Of a stretch of DNA of 19,069 bases, positions 1 through 7,045 are shown piece by piece. Positions within the stretch are counted from its first letter, which is position 1. Every line of letters starts with the position of its first letter. The stretch covers positions 1 through 19,069 of the forward strand of contig JBDRGX010000084.1 in assembly GCA_043817485.1 (NCBI GenBank). Direction: 5' to 3'. The translations under genes were made by a program, and so were the position numbers. The DNA is from JBDRGX01 sp043817485 [NCBI: bacterium] (GTDB lineage: Bacteria; JBDRGX01). The notes under the pieces were generated by a model. It was given only the letters and a program-made list of their open reading frames with translations. It was not told where the DNA came from and did no database searches.

Positions 1-1
1 T

Positions 2-2068
2 TATGTTCAGAGACGCAAAGAAGATGATAAAGAAAAATCAAAGCGTAAATCGCAAGGAATTTATTACACACCAAAATACATTGTTGAATTTATTGTCAAG
101 GAAACTTTAGGTGAGGTTTTGAAAAAAACAAAGCCAAAAGAAATTTCTAAAATTAAAATACTTGACCCTGCTTGCGGTTCCGGGTCATTTTTAATTGCTG
201 CATATGATAAAATTTTGGAAACTTTAACAAAACAAAATTCACAAACTTCGCTTTTTACTAAATTCGATATTCTCAAAGATAATATTTATGGTGTAGATTT
301 AGATGTTCAAGCAATTGAAATTGCTCAATTAAATCTTTTGCTCAAAGTTTTATCGCAAAAAACAAAACTACCAATACTTCAACATAATATCAGTTCTGGA
401 AATTCGCTTGTATCTGGTAATGCTGAAAAATTGGAAAAATATTTTGGCGAAAAATGGAAAGAACAAAAACCATTTAATTTTGAAACTGAATTCAAAGAAG
501 TTTTTGAAACAAAACTATCAAAATTTCATCATCTTATTTTTGAGACAAAATATTCGCGACAAAAAAGCAAAGATAAAAATAATACGGTAGTAATTTTAGA
601 AGATATGGACAGATATTTGTTAGCAGAGTGTATTTTTAAATCAGTAAAAAAACTCGGTATTAAACTTTTTGCTGGAACAATTCTTCCTGATCATGTACAT
701 TTGGTTATTGCAGATATGGGGGAAAATATAGAGGAAATAGTTAATCAAATCAAAGGGTATGGTGCTTTTGTGGTAAACCGAACCCTTAAGGATTCGGTTG
801 AAGGAGAAGGACGACAACAACATCTTTGGGCAAAAGGTTGTAGCGATACTTTTCTTGATGATGAAAAACATCTTTTTGAAGCGATTGAATATGTAACAAA
901 TAATCATCTTAAACATGAGGATACATGGGGAAAAATTGATAATGTTAAAATTCAAAAAAGTTTAGCACCATTTTTGTATGATATAAATAAATTTCAATGG
1001 TCAGATTTTGAATATAGCAAAGGTGGTTTTGATGTCATTATTGGCAATCCACCGTATGTGAACATGCAGTTATTGGAAAGAGATGAGATTGGTTTTTATA
1101 AAGATAATTTTGTTGTTGCAAAGCAATATTTTAATTTATTTGCTTTATTTATTGAAAAATCTTTAAGACTCTTGAGAAATGACGGGTACTTTGGTTTTAT
1201 TGTGCCGAGCTTGTTCTTGAAAGGAATGCAATACGAACCTCTAAGAAAGTTGATAAATGCTACTGCTTCAGAGTTTTACATAAATGAACTAGGAGACAAT
1301 GTCTTTGAGAATGTAAAAATGCCTACCTGTATCTTTGTCATTAAAAAGGGTGTAAATAAAAAGAAGATAAATTACTTTGCACAACAAGGCATCAATATTT
1401 TTTCGGCTGACAAGACAGTAAGTTTAGGAAGCATAACAGATATTACAAGGGGTTTAGAAATTGGGAGAGACAAATTAAGTAATGCTGATGCAATTGTATG
1501 TATAACTGGAAGCAATATTGAGCCATATAGCATAAAGAGCAAGAGGTATATTTCAAGGGATACACTGAAGGAGTTTAATAAATCATCAGAAATCTTTGCT
1601 GTTCCTAAAATCTTGGTAAGAGAAACAGGAAATGCCATTGTGGCTACTTATGATGATAAAGGTATTATTACGACACGAAGTTTATACAATGTAAGGATAA
1701 AGGACAAAAGCTATTCACTGCTTTATATTTTGGCTCTCTTGAATTCAAAACCATATAAATATTATTTCAAAAGTTTCATTGTCCCAGATACAAATATTTT
1801 CCCAAAAATCAGGGTTGAGCAAACAAGACGGATACCAATTTATAAAATAGATTTTTCCAACCCCGCTGAAAAGACAAAACACGATGGACTCGTCTCCATT
1901 GCCGATAAAATGCTCAACCTCCATAAAGAACTTCGGAAGACATCAGAAAATACTGATAGATGGTATGTATTAAAATCTGAAATTGAAAAACTTGATAGCG
2001 AAATTGATGAGGAGATTTATAAACTCTATGGACTTACAACAGAAGAAATTAAAACAATTGAAACTTAA
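2..2068 (+). CDS. Type IIG-like restriction-modification enzyme (Eco57I/TaqI-like methylase plus specificity domain), 5'-truncated, with an embedded HUH domain
   Basis: The reading frame is open from the window edge, so the N-terminus (often a nuclease domain in this family) is outside. Before the first ATG-like start it reads GIYYTPKYIVEFIV (nt 56-97), the usual lead-in to an Eco57I-type N6-adenine methylase. Motif I DPACGSGSFL begins at nt 164 and the SAM-site acidic stretch GVDLD follows near nt 290. The catalytic NPPY is at nt 1046-1057. A TaqI-like C-terminal target-recognition region (GLEIGRDKLSN, then VPKILVRETG and ALLNSKPYKYYF) runs to about nt 1850, and the end is a helical DEEIYKLYGLTTEEI tail. 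Between motif I and NPPY sits about 150 extra residues resembling an IS200/REP-type transposase (separate entry). Composition is clearly less AT-rich than the genes that follow (24 of 60 bases are G/C at 1021-1080 against 12 of 60 at 3361-3420), which suggests horizontal acquisition. The methylase assignment is firm. Whether it also cuts DNA cannot be judged here. Confidence 0.88.
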   Translation, partial: YVQRRKEDDKEKSKRKSQGIYYTPKYIVEFIVKETLGEVLKKTKPKEISKIKILDPACGSGSFLIAAYDKILETLTKQNSQTSLFTKFDILKDNIYGVDLDVQAIEIAQLNLLLKVLSQKTKLPILQHNISSGNSLVSGNAEKLEKYFGEKWKEQKPFNFETEFKEVFETKLSKFHHLIFETKYSRQKSKDKNNTVVILEDMDRYLLAECIFKSVKKLGIKLFAGTILPDHVHLVIADMGENIEEIVNQIKGYGAFVVNRTLKDSVEGEGRQQHLWAKGCSDTFLDDEKHLFEAIEYVTNNHLKHEDTWGKIDNVKIQKSLAPFLYDINKFQWSDFEYSKGGFDVIIGNPPYVNMQLLERDEIGFYKDNFVVAKQYFNLFALFIEKSLRLLRNDGYFGFIVPSLFLKGMQYEPLRKLINATASEFYINELGDNVFENVKMPTCIFVIKKGVNKKKINYFAQQGINIFSADKTVSLGSITDITRGLEIGRDKLSNADAIVCITGSNIEPYSIKSKRYISRDTLKEFNKSSEIFAVPKILVRETGNAIVATYDDKGIITTRSLYNVRIKDKSYSLLYILALLNSKPYKYYFKSFIVPDTNIFPKIRVEQTRRIPIYKIDFSNPAEKTKHDGLVSIADKMLNLHKELRKTSENTDRWYVLKSEIEKLDSEIDEEIYKLYGLTTEEIKTIET
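515..955 (+). other. HUH/Y1 transposase-like (IS200/REP-associated) domain inserted in frame in the methylase
   Basis: The segment opens with KFHHLIFETKYSR (from nt 521), matching the first strand of IS200-type TnpA proteins. It continues through a helix to LPDHVHLVIA, whose HVH (His codons at nt 692 and 698) is the metal-binding HUH motif. IEEIVNQIKGYGAFVVNR follows, then LWAKGCSDTFLDDEKHLFEA. The motif IEYVTNN places the expected catalytic tyrosine at nt 890-892. This order matches REP-associated tyrosine transposases, and all catalytic residues appear to be kept. It lies between FNFETEFKEVF (ends near nt 510) and GGFDVIIGNPPY (from about nt 1025). In ordinary relatives these two methylase stretches are, from family knowledge, only a short linker apart. 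There is no stop or frame change at either border. A diverged, non-transposase DNA-binding role is possible. Confidence 0.78.
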
Positions 2069-2099
2069 ATTATAAGTAAAACATTGACATTAATCAATC

Positions 2100-2133
2100 T
2101 AAAATAGACTTATTGAGAAACAAGTCTATTTTA
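2100..2133 (+). terminator. Hairpin downstream of the restriction-modification gene, possible terminator
   Basis: A perfect 12-bp inverted repeat (TAAAATAGACTT pairing with AAGTCTATTTTA) with a 10-base loop starts 32 bases after the stop codon at 2068. The only U-run is the stem end itself, so it could terminate in either direction but is not a strong intrinsic terminator. The rest of 2069-2261 shows nothing coding. Confidence 0.5.
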
Positions 2134-2183
2134 AATTGAGAATATTAGATTCTTTTAATCCAAAATCTGAAATTTTATATTAT

Positions 2184-2211
2184 TTTACTTTTGATTGTAA
2201 ATTGGTATTAT
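2184..2211 (+). promoter_or_regulatory. Possible extended -10 promoter for the polysaccharide cluster
   Basis: TATTAT at 2206-2211 is preceded by TGG at 2203-2205, which fits the extended -10 (TGn) pattern. A weak -35 (TTTACT, 2184-2189) lies 16 bases upstream. It sits about 50 bases before the flippase start. In DNA this AT-rich such matches occur by chance, so confidence is modest. Confidence 0.35.
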
Positions 2212-2261
2212 AGCAAATTACAAATTTTTTTTGCATAATTTAATAAAAAAGGAATTTTAGA

Positions 2262-3731
2262 GTGGAATCTTCTAAATCTATATCTTCTTTATCAATAAAA
2301 AATAGTTTTTGGAATTTATTTGGATATTTTATAAGAAAAATTGTTGGAACAATATCTTTTATTATCTTGGCTCGAATATTATTTAAATCTGATTTTGGAC
2401 TTATTAGTGCAGTTCGGGTATTTTTAGATGCAGTTTTAATAGTTAGAGATATGGGTTTTTCTGCTTTTTTAATTTATCAAAAAAATGACACAAAAAATAC
2501 TGCTAATTTAATATTTTTTTTTAATATTTTTTCTGCTTTTTTGCTTTATTTTATACTTTTTTTTTCTGCACCATTAATTGCTAATTTTTATAAAGAAGAA
2601 ATTGTATCATCTATTATAAGAACATTGGGATTACTTTTACTTATTGAATCTTTTAGCTTAACTCATCTTACTCTTTTAACAAAAGAACTTCAATTTAAAA
2701 AAAAATCTATAGCAGAAATAATTTCTACTTCTATAACTTTTATTATATCTATTATTCTTGCTTTTAAACATTATGGAATTTGGAGTTTAATTTATGGAAA
2801 TCTTGTTGGATCTTTAGTAAATAGTTTTATTGTTTATTTTCTTTATTCATTTAAGCCAGTTTGGAAATTAGATTTTAAATTGCTTAAAGATATTTTTAAA
2901 TATGGTTCGTTTGTGACGGGCTCTAATCTTATTAATTTTTTTAGTTTTAATATGGCTTATTTAATTATAGGTAGATTTTTAGGAATGGAAGTTTTAGCTA
3001 TTTTTACAATGGCTTATAACTTGGCTAATTGGACATCTGAACATTTTATTTACATTATTTCTCGTGTTGCTTTTCCAGTTTTTTCTTTAATTCAAGATAA
3101 TAAAGTAGCTTTGAAAAAAGGGTATTTGAAAATAATACAATATACTTTTATTTTTGTATTTCCAGCTATTATTGGATTATTTTTTTTAAGCAAGGAATTT
3201 GTTTTAACTGTTTATACTGCAAAATGGATAGAAGTAATTGTTGTTTTAAAAATTCTTCTTTTTTGGAGTTTATTCCATTCTATTTTTATTTTACTTGATT
3301 CTATTTTACAATCTATTGGTTATCCTTCAGTTTCTTTTAAAATTAATTTAATGAAAATAATATTTTCTATTCCTATTTATATTTTTATTATTCCTTATGG
3401 AATTATTGCTTTTACCATTGCTATTACTATTATTCAATTTTTATTTAATTTTGTTCTGGCTTTTAAAACATATAAAATAATAGAACTTCAGTTTATAGAA
3501 ATAATAAAAATTATTAAAACACCTTTCATCTCTGGAATTTTGATGATTGGAACTATTTTTATTTCTCGATTTATTTTATCATTTATTAAAATGCCACAAT
3601 TAATTAATTTAATTATTCTTACTATTGCTAATGGCTTTTTATATTTTTTATTTTTTTATAAATTAGATTTCAATTTACTAAAAGAATTAAAAAAAATAGG
3701 GCAAAATGTATTTTCTTTTAAAAAAGTGTAA
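2262..3731 (+). CDS. Polysaccharide/oligosaccharide flippase (Wzx-like, MATE/MOP superfamily)
   Basis: A 489-residue, highly hydrophobic protein with about a dozen predicted membrane helices spread over its whole length. The N-terminus is short and polar, followed by NSFWNLFGYFIRKIVGTISF and ILARILFKSDFGLISAVRVF, the signature start of the polysaccharide biosynthesis export family (Wzx/TuaB type). Proteins of this family flip lipid-linked glycan intermediates across the cytoplasmic membrane. GTG at 2262 is chosen as start because AAAAAAGGA (to 2253) precedes it by 8 bases. Only two bases separate its stop from the next start, so it is translationally linked to the GT2 gene at 3734. Codon use is extremely AT-rich. 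The exact glycan cannot be told from sequence. A lipid II flippase is less likely, because the neighbours are glycosyltransferases typical of surface polysaccharide clusters. Confidence 0.87.
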   Translation: MESSKSISSLSIKNSFWNLFGYFIRKIVGTISFIILARILFKSDFGLISAVRVFLDAVLIVRDMGFSAFLIYQKNDTKNTANLIFFFNIFSAFLLYFILFFSAPLIANFYKEEIVSSIIRTLGLLLLIESFSLTHLTLLTKELQFKKKSIAEIISTSITFIISIILAFKHYGIWSLIYGNLVGSLVNSFIVYFLYSFKPVWKLDFKLLKDIFKYGSFVTGSNLINFFSFNMAYLIIGRFLGMEVLAIFTMAYNLANWTSEHFIYIISRVAFPVFSLIQDNKVALKKGYLKIIQYTFIFVFPAIIGLFFLSKEFVLTVYTAKWIEVIVVLKILLFWSLFHSIFILLDSILQSIGYPSVSFKINLMKIIFSIPIYIFIIPYGIIAFTIAITIIQFLFNFVLAFKTYKIIELQFIEIIKIIKTPFISGILMIGTIFISRFILSFIKMPQLINLIILTIANGFLYFLFFYKLDFNLLKELKKIGQNVFSFKKV

Positions 3732-3733
3732 TT

Positions 3734-4582
3734 ATGAAAATTAGTGTTATTATTCCTACTTATAATTGTGCTCAATCTTTATTAGAAGCAATTGAAAGTG
3801 TTTTAAATCAAAGTTTTAAAGATTATGAAATTATTGTAATTGATGATGGATCACAAGATGAAACAAAAAATGTAATTGATTCTTATATGAAAAATATTTG
3901 TTATATTTATCAACAAAATCAAGGGGTTGCTTGTGCTCGTAATCTTGGTATTAAAAAAGCACAAGGAAAATATATTGCTTTTTTAGATGCTGATGATATT
4001 TGGATAAAAGATAAATTAAAAATGCAAATAGAATGTTTTGAAAAATATCCAGAAATAGGATTAGTTTTTTCAGATTTAATTATTTTAAATGAAAATAAAG
4101 AAGAAAAAGAATATAAAATTGGAAATTTTAAAAAAGATGTAGAGGCACTTATTCAACATAATTTTATTCCTACTTCAAAAGTAATGGTTAAAAAAGAATG
4201 TTTTGAAAAAGTAGGTATGTTTGAAAATTTTAATTTAGCAGAAGATTATAATTTATGGTTAAAAATTATTCAACATTATTCTATTTATCATATTCCTCAA
4301 TGTTTAGTTAAATACAAAAACAAAATAAGAACAAAATCTTATTTACTTCAAACAACAATTAATGAAATAAAAATTATAAGCAATATTACTTTAAAAAATA
4401 AATTTATTATTAAAAGAAAATTAGGACAATTATTTTATATGGCTGGATTATTTTCTCATCAATTAAAAAAATATAATCAATCTCAAAAATATTTTATTCA
4501 ATCAATTTTAAAAATGCCTTTTTATTGGCGAACATATTTTTATATTTTTTTAAATTTAATTAAAAATAAAAAAGGGTTTTAG
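3734..4582 (+). CDS. Glycosyltransferase family 2 (GT-A fold)
   Basis: A 282-residue cytoplasmic enzyme expected to move a sugar from a nucleotide-sugar donor onto a growing glycan. The N-terminus ISVIIPTYN (residues 3-11) is the usual GT2 opening. The nucleotide-binding acidic pair is in IVIDDGS (Asp37-Asp38). The metal-binding DxD is in FLDADD (85-88). The likely catalytic-base region is AEDYNLWLKI (Glu170-Asp171). The last 80 or so residues are basic and helical with no clear membrane span. It follows the flippase by two bases and precedes the GT4 gene by seven, so the three are almost certainly one operon. Donor and acceptor are unknown: GT2 sequence alone does not reveal them. Confidence 0.9.
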   Translation: MKISVIIPTYNCAQSLLEAIESVLNQSFKDYEIIVIDDGSQDETKNVIDSYMKNICYIYQQNQGVACARNLGIKKAQGKYIAFLDADDIWIKDKLKMQIECFEKYPEIGLVFSDLIILNENKEEKEYKIGNFKKDVEALIQHNFIPTSKVMVKKECFEKVGMFENFNLAEDYNLWLKIIQHYSIYHIPQCLVKYKNKIRTKSYLLQTTINEIKIISNITLKNKFIIKRKLGQLFYMAGLFSHQLKKYNQSQKYFIQSILKMPFYWRTYFYIFLNLIKNKKGF

Positions 4583-4589
4583 GGTTTTA

Positions 4590-5750
4590 ATGAATATTCT
4601 TTTTATTTCTACTTTTTGTTCTTTTTGGTCTATGGGAAAAAATAAAGGTGCTGTAAGTTATTTTAATTTAATTGAAAATTTAGTAAAAAAGGGGCATAAA
4701 GTTTTTTTACTAAAACCAGAAGGAGAAAAAGAAGAAATAAATATTAAATATTTTGAAATAAAAAATCCTTTTACAAAACCTAATAAAGGATATATTTCTA
4801 ATTTTCTTTTTTCTATTTTATTTTTCAAAAGAACAATTTTTTTGGGAAGAAAAATTATAAAACAACATAATATTGATAGTATTGTAGGAATTTCTTGTTT
4901 ATCGGGATTAGTTGCTTATTTTTTAGGAAAAATGTTTAAAAAGCCATCTTTTACGCATCTTTATGGTATTCATGATTTTAAAATTAGTTGTTTTTTTTCT
5001 CCTTTACAAATATTAGCTTATTTTGACATCTATTTGAATTTCAAATTTTTTAGAAATAAAATTATTTTTATTGATGATTTTACTTCTGGTGAAAAATTAA
5101 GAGAAAAATTTAAAATTCCTTTTTGTGAGTGGATATCAATTCCTTTAGGAACTAATAAAGAATGGTTTAATCAAGAAATTAAAAAAGATTTAAAAGATAA
5201 TTTTAAAATACCGAAAAATACTATTATTTTAATTTCTGTAAGCAGATTATCTCATGAAAAAAGAATTTCTTTAATTATAGAAGCAATTCCAAAAGTAATA
5301 GAAAAATATTTTGATGTATGTTTTTTAATTTTAGGAGATGGTCCAGAAAAAGAAAAATTACAACAAAAAGCAAAAAAATTAAAAGTAGAAAATTTTATAA
5401 AATTTATTGGAGCAGTAGATCAATCTGAAGTAAATTATTATTTAAAAAATTCTGATATTTTTCTTTCTTTTTATAAAGCAGATATTGGAGGTTCTTTAAT
5501 GGAAGCAATGATTTGTGGGCTTCCTTGTATAGTAACAAGAAGAGGAGAAATTGATAGAATAATTAAAAACAATGAAACGGGTTTAATTGTAGAAGAAAAT
5601 TTTTCAATTGCTTTATCAATTATTTCTCTTCTTGAAAATTTTCAATTAAGAAAAAAATTAGGTGAAAATTCTATTAATTTTGCTCAAAAAAATTTTCTTT
5701 CATGGACAGAATGTATTGATAGAGAAATAAATGTATTAATAGGAAAATAA
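4590..5750 (+). CDS. Glycosyltransferase family 4 (GT-B fold)
   Basis: A 386-residue GT-B glycosyltransferase. The N-terminal half is the acceptor-side Rossmann domain (NILFISTFC...KGHKVFLL). The C-terminal half carries the family signatures ISVSRLSHEKRISLIIEA (from about residue 213), FLILGDGPEKEKL, FIGAVDQSEVNYYLKNSDIF and GGSLMEAMICGLPCIVTRRG. The donor-site EX7E motif is altered: the second Glu (MEAM) is present, but the first position is Ala, with Asp next to it (KADIGG). It therefore keeps the fold, though its donor site may be atypical. AGGG within TTTTAGGGTTTTA serves as a ribosome site just upstream of ATG 4590. The gap of seven bases to the GT2 gene supports co-transcription. Sugar specificity is not determinable. 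Confidence 0.9.
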   Translation: MNILFISTFCSFWSMGKNKGAVSYFNLIENLVKKGHKVFLLKPEGEKEEINIKYFEIKNPFTKPNKGYISNFLFSILFFKRTIFLGRKIIKQHNIDSIVGISCLSGLVAYFLGKMFKKPSFTHLYGIHDFKISCFFSPLQILAYFDIYLNFKFFRNKIIFIDDFTSGEKLREKFKIPFCEWISIPLGTNKEWFNQEIKKDLKDNFKIPKNTIILISVSRLSHEKRISLIIEAIPKVIEKYFDVCFLILGDGPEKEKLQQKAKKLKVENFIKFIGAVDQSEVNYYLKNSDIFLSFYKADIGGSLMEAMICGLPCIVTRRGEIDRIIKNNETGLIVEENFSIALSIISLLENFQLRKKLGENSINFAQKNFLSWTECIDREINVLIGK

Positions 5751-5766
5751 TAGAATTGTGTAATCC

Positions 5767-5825
5767 AAATGTTGTAAATTACCAAATTCGTATTTCGTTT
5801 TTACCAATATCCCTAAAGGGATATT
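5767..5825. repeat. Dispersed intergenic repeat (copy A) with palindromic hairpin
   Basis: This lies in the 134-base gap between the GT4 and FemAB-like genes. AAATGTTGTAAATTACCAAA (5767-5786) recurs exactly at 15383-15402 and with two changes at 18070-18089. TTTCGTTTTTACCAATAT (5793-5810) recurs as its exact reverse complement at 15493-15510. It runs into a palindrome AATATCCCT-AA-AGGGATATT (5806-5825). At all three sites the repeat lies shortly after a gene's stop codon. The hairpin might also help end the upstream transcript, although its U-run is short. Confidence 0.7.
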
Positions 5826-5884
5826 TTGAAAAAATTTTTCAATGAATTTTCTTTTATGTTTAATATTTTGGGATATATAAAAAA

Positions 5885-6853
5885 ATGATTATTAAATTAG
5901 AAAAAAATATAAATAAAGAACATTGGAACGATTTGGTAAAAAATTCTTTTTATTCTACTGTGTATCATACATGGGAATGGTTAGAATCTTTAAAAAAAAC
6001 TTATTTAGATTGGGAAATTTTTTATTTAATGGCTTATGAAAAAGAAAAAATATTAGCTGGATTGCCAATAATAAAAATAAAAGAAAAAATAATTCGTTTA
6101 AGATATTTTTCTTCAATGTGGGGGAGTTATGGAGGAGTAATTGTAAGAGATGAAGAAAATTTTGATATAAAAGAAAAAATGTTAGATTATTTTAAAAATT
6201 TTTTTTCCTTTTGGAAAATAATTTCAATTGAATTAGTAGATTTTTATTCTCAAAATGAATTTGTAAAAAATATGGGATTTACAGAAAAAAAACAAATTGC
6301 TTTAATTCTTTCTCTTAATAACTCTTTAGAAGAAATATGGAAGGAAAAAATAAAATATAAAATTCGTAAAAATGTAAAACGAGCAGAAAATAATGGAATA
6401 GAAATAAAAGAAATAACAAACATAGAAATGTTGAAAAATTGTTTTCATTTAATAGAACAAACAAATTATCGTCATAAAATGAAAAAGGTTCAATATCCTT
6501 ACAAATTATATGAAAATATGTTTCTAACAATGGGTTCTCAAAATTTAATTAAATGGAATGTGGCTTTTTATAAAAAAATTCCAATTGCTTTACTTTTTTC
6601 TTTTGTATTTAAGAAAAATTTAGTTTTTTGGATAAATGCTTCTTCTCAAGAATTTTGGCAACATCGACCTAATGATTATTTGTATTGGTATCAAATTAAA
6701 TGGGCTTGTTTACAAAATTTAACTTATGCTAATTTTGGAACTACTTTAGAAAACAATGAAGAACTTATTCGTTTTAAGCAAAGCTTTGGAGCAGAAAAAA
6801 AATATTATTCAATTTATACTTATTTTTCTTCTTTTTTAAAATTGAAGCAATAA
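5885..6853 (+). CDS. FemAB/BioF2-like GNAT-fold acyl- or aminoacyltransferase
   Basis: A 322-residue protein with the FemAB-type double-GNAT layout. The N-terminal part has STVYHTWEWLESLKK and a GLPIIKIKEK strand, followed by a loop with SSMWGSYGGV. The middle holds the diagnostic basic helix YKIRKNVKRAENNGIEI (about residues 158-174). The C-terminal GNAT half has WNVAFYKKIPIALLFSFVF, then NDYLYWYQIKWACLQN and NFGTTLENNEELIRFKQSFG. This family includes peptidoglycan-bridge aminoacyltransferases and transferases of exopolysaccharide clusters. The position after two glycosyltransferases and a flippase favours modification of a cell-envelope glycan. The ribosome site is weak (GGGA 13 bases upstream), and the 134-base repeat-filled gap means it may be read from its own promoter. 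The donor (aminoacyl-tRNA or acyl-CoA) is not determinable. Confidence 0.78.
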   Translation: MIIKLEKNINKEHWNDLVKNSFYSTVYHTWEWLESLKKTYLDWEIFYLMAYEKEKILAGLPIIKIKEKIIRLRYFSSMWGSYGGVIVRDEENFDIKEKMLDYFKNFFSFWKIISIELVDFYSQNEFVKNMGFTEKKQIALILSLNNSLEEIWKEKIKYKIRKNVKRAENNGIEIKEITNIEMLKNCFHLIEQTNYRHKMKKVQYPYKLYENMFLTMGSQNLIKWNVAFYKKIPIALLFSFVFKKNLVFWINASSQEFWQHRPNDYLYWYQIKWACLQNLTYANFGTTLENNEELIRFKQSFGAEKKYYSIYTYFSSFLKLKQ

Positions 6854-6909
6854 ATAATAAAATTATTGAAAATATGAATTTTAGATTAATGATTTTTTTT
6901 AGAAAATTC

Positions 6910-6938
6910 TTGACATGATTTTTTATGTGTGCAATAAT
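6910..6938 (+). promoter_or_regulatory. Promoter of rpoBC
   Basis: Perfect TTGACA (6910-6915), a 17-base spacer, then AATAAT (6933-6938) preceded by TGC (6930-6932), an extended -10. This is one of the best sigma-70 matches in the window. It places the transcript start near 6945, about 100 bases ahead of the gene and upstream of the leader hairpin. Confidence 0.78.
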
Positions 6939-6976
6939 GCTTTTTGATATTTTTATCGCGAAAATGTATTTTTATT

Positions 6977-7021
6977 AACCAAATTAGTCTTTGGTTATTT
7001 TTTGACTAATTTGGTTTTTTT
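6977..7021 (+). promoter_or_regulatory. Terminator/anti-terminator leader (putative attenuator) of rpoBC
   Basis: AACCAAATTAGTC (6977-6989) pairs perfectly over 13 bp with GACTAATTTGGTT (7004-7016). A run of seven T (7015-7021) overlaps the stem end, so this is an intrinsic terminator between the promoter and the ATG at 7046. The first seven bases (AACCAAA) can instead pair with a nearer TTTGGTT (6990-6996), giving a smaller hairpin that excludes the terminator. Two competing structures sharing one strand are the hallmark of attenuation. A plain terminator for the upstream gene is the alternative, but the promoter at 6910 lies in between. No ligand or protein is suggested by the sequence. Confidence 0.62.
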
Positions 7022-7045
7022 CATTTAAAAGGGAGTAAAAGCAAT

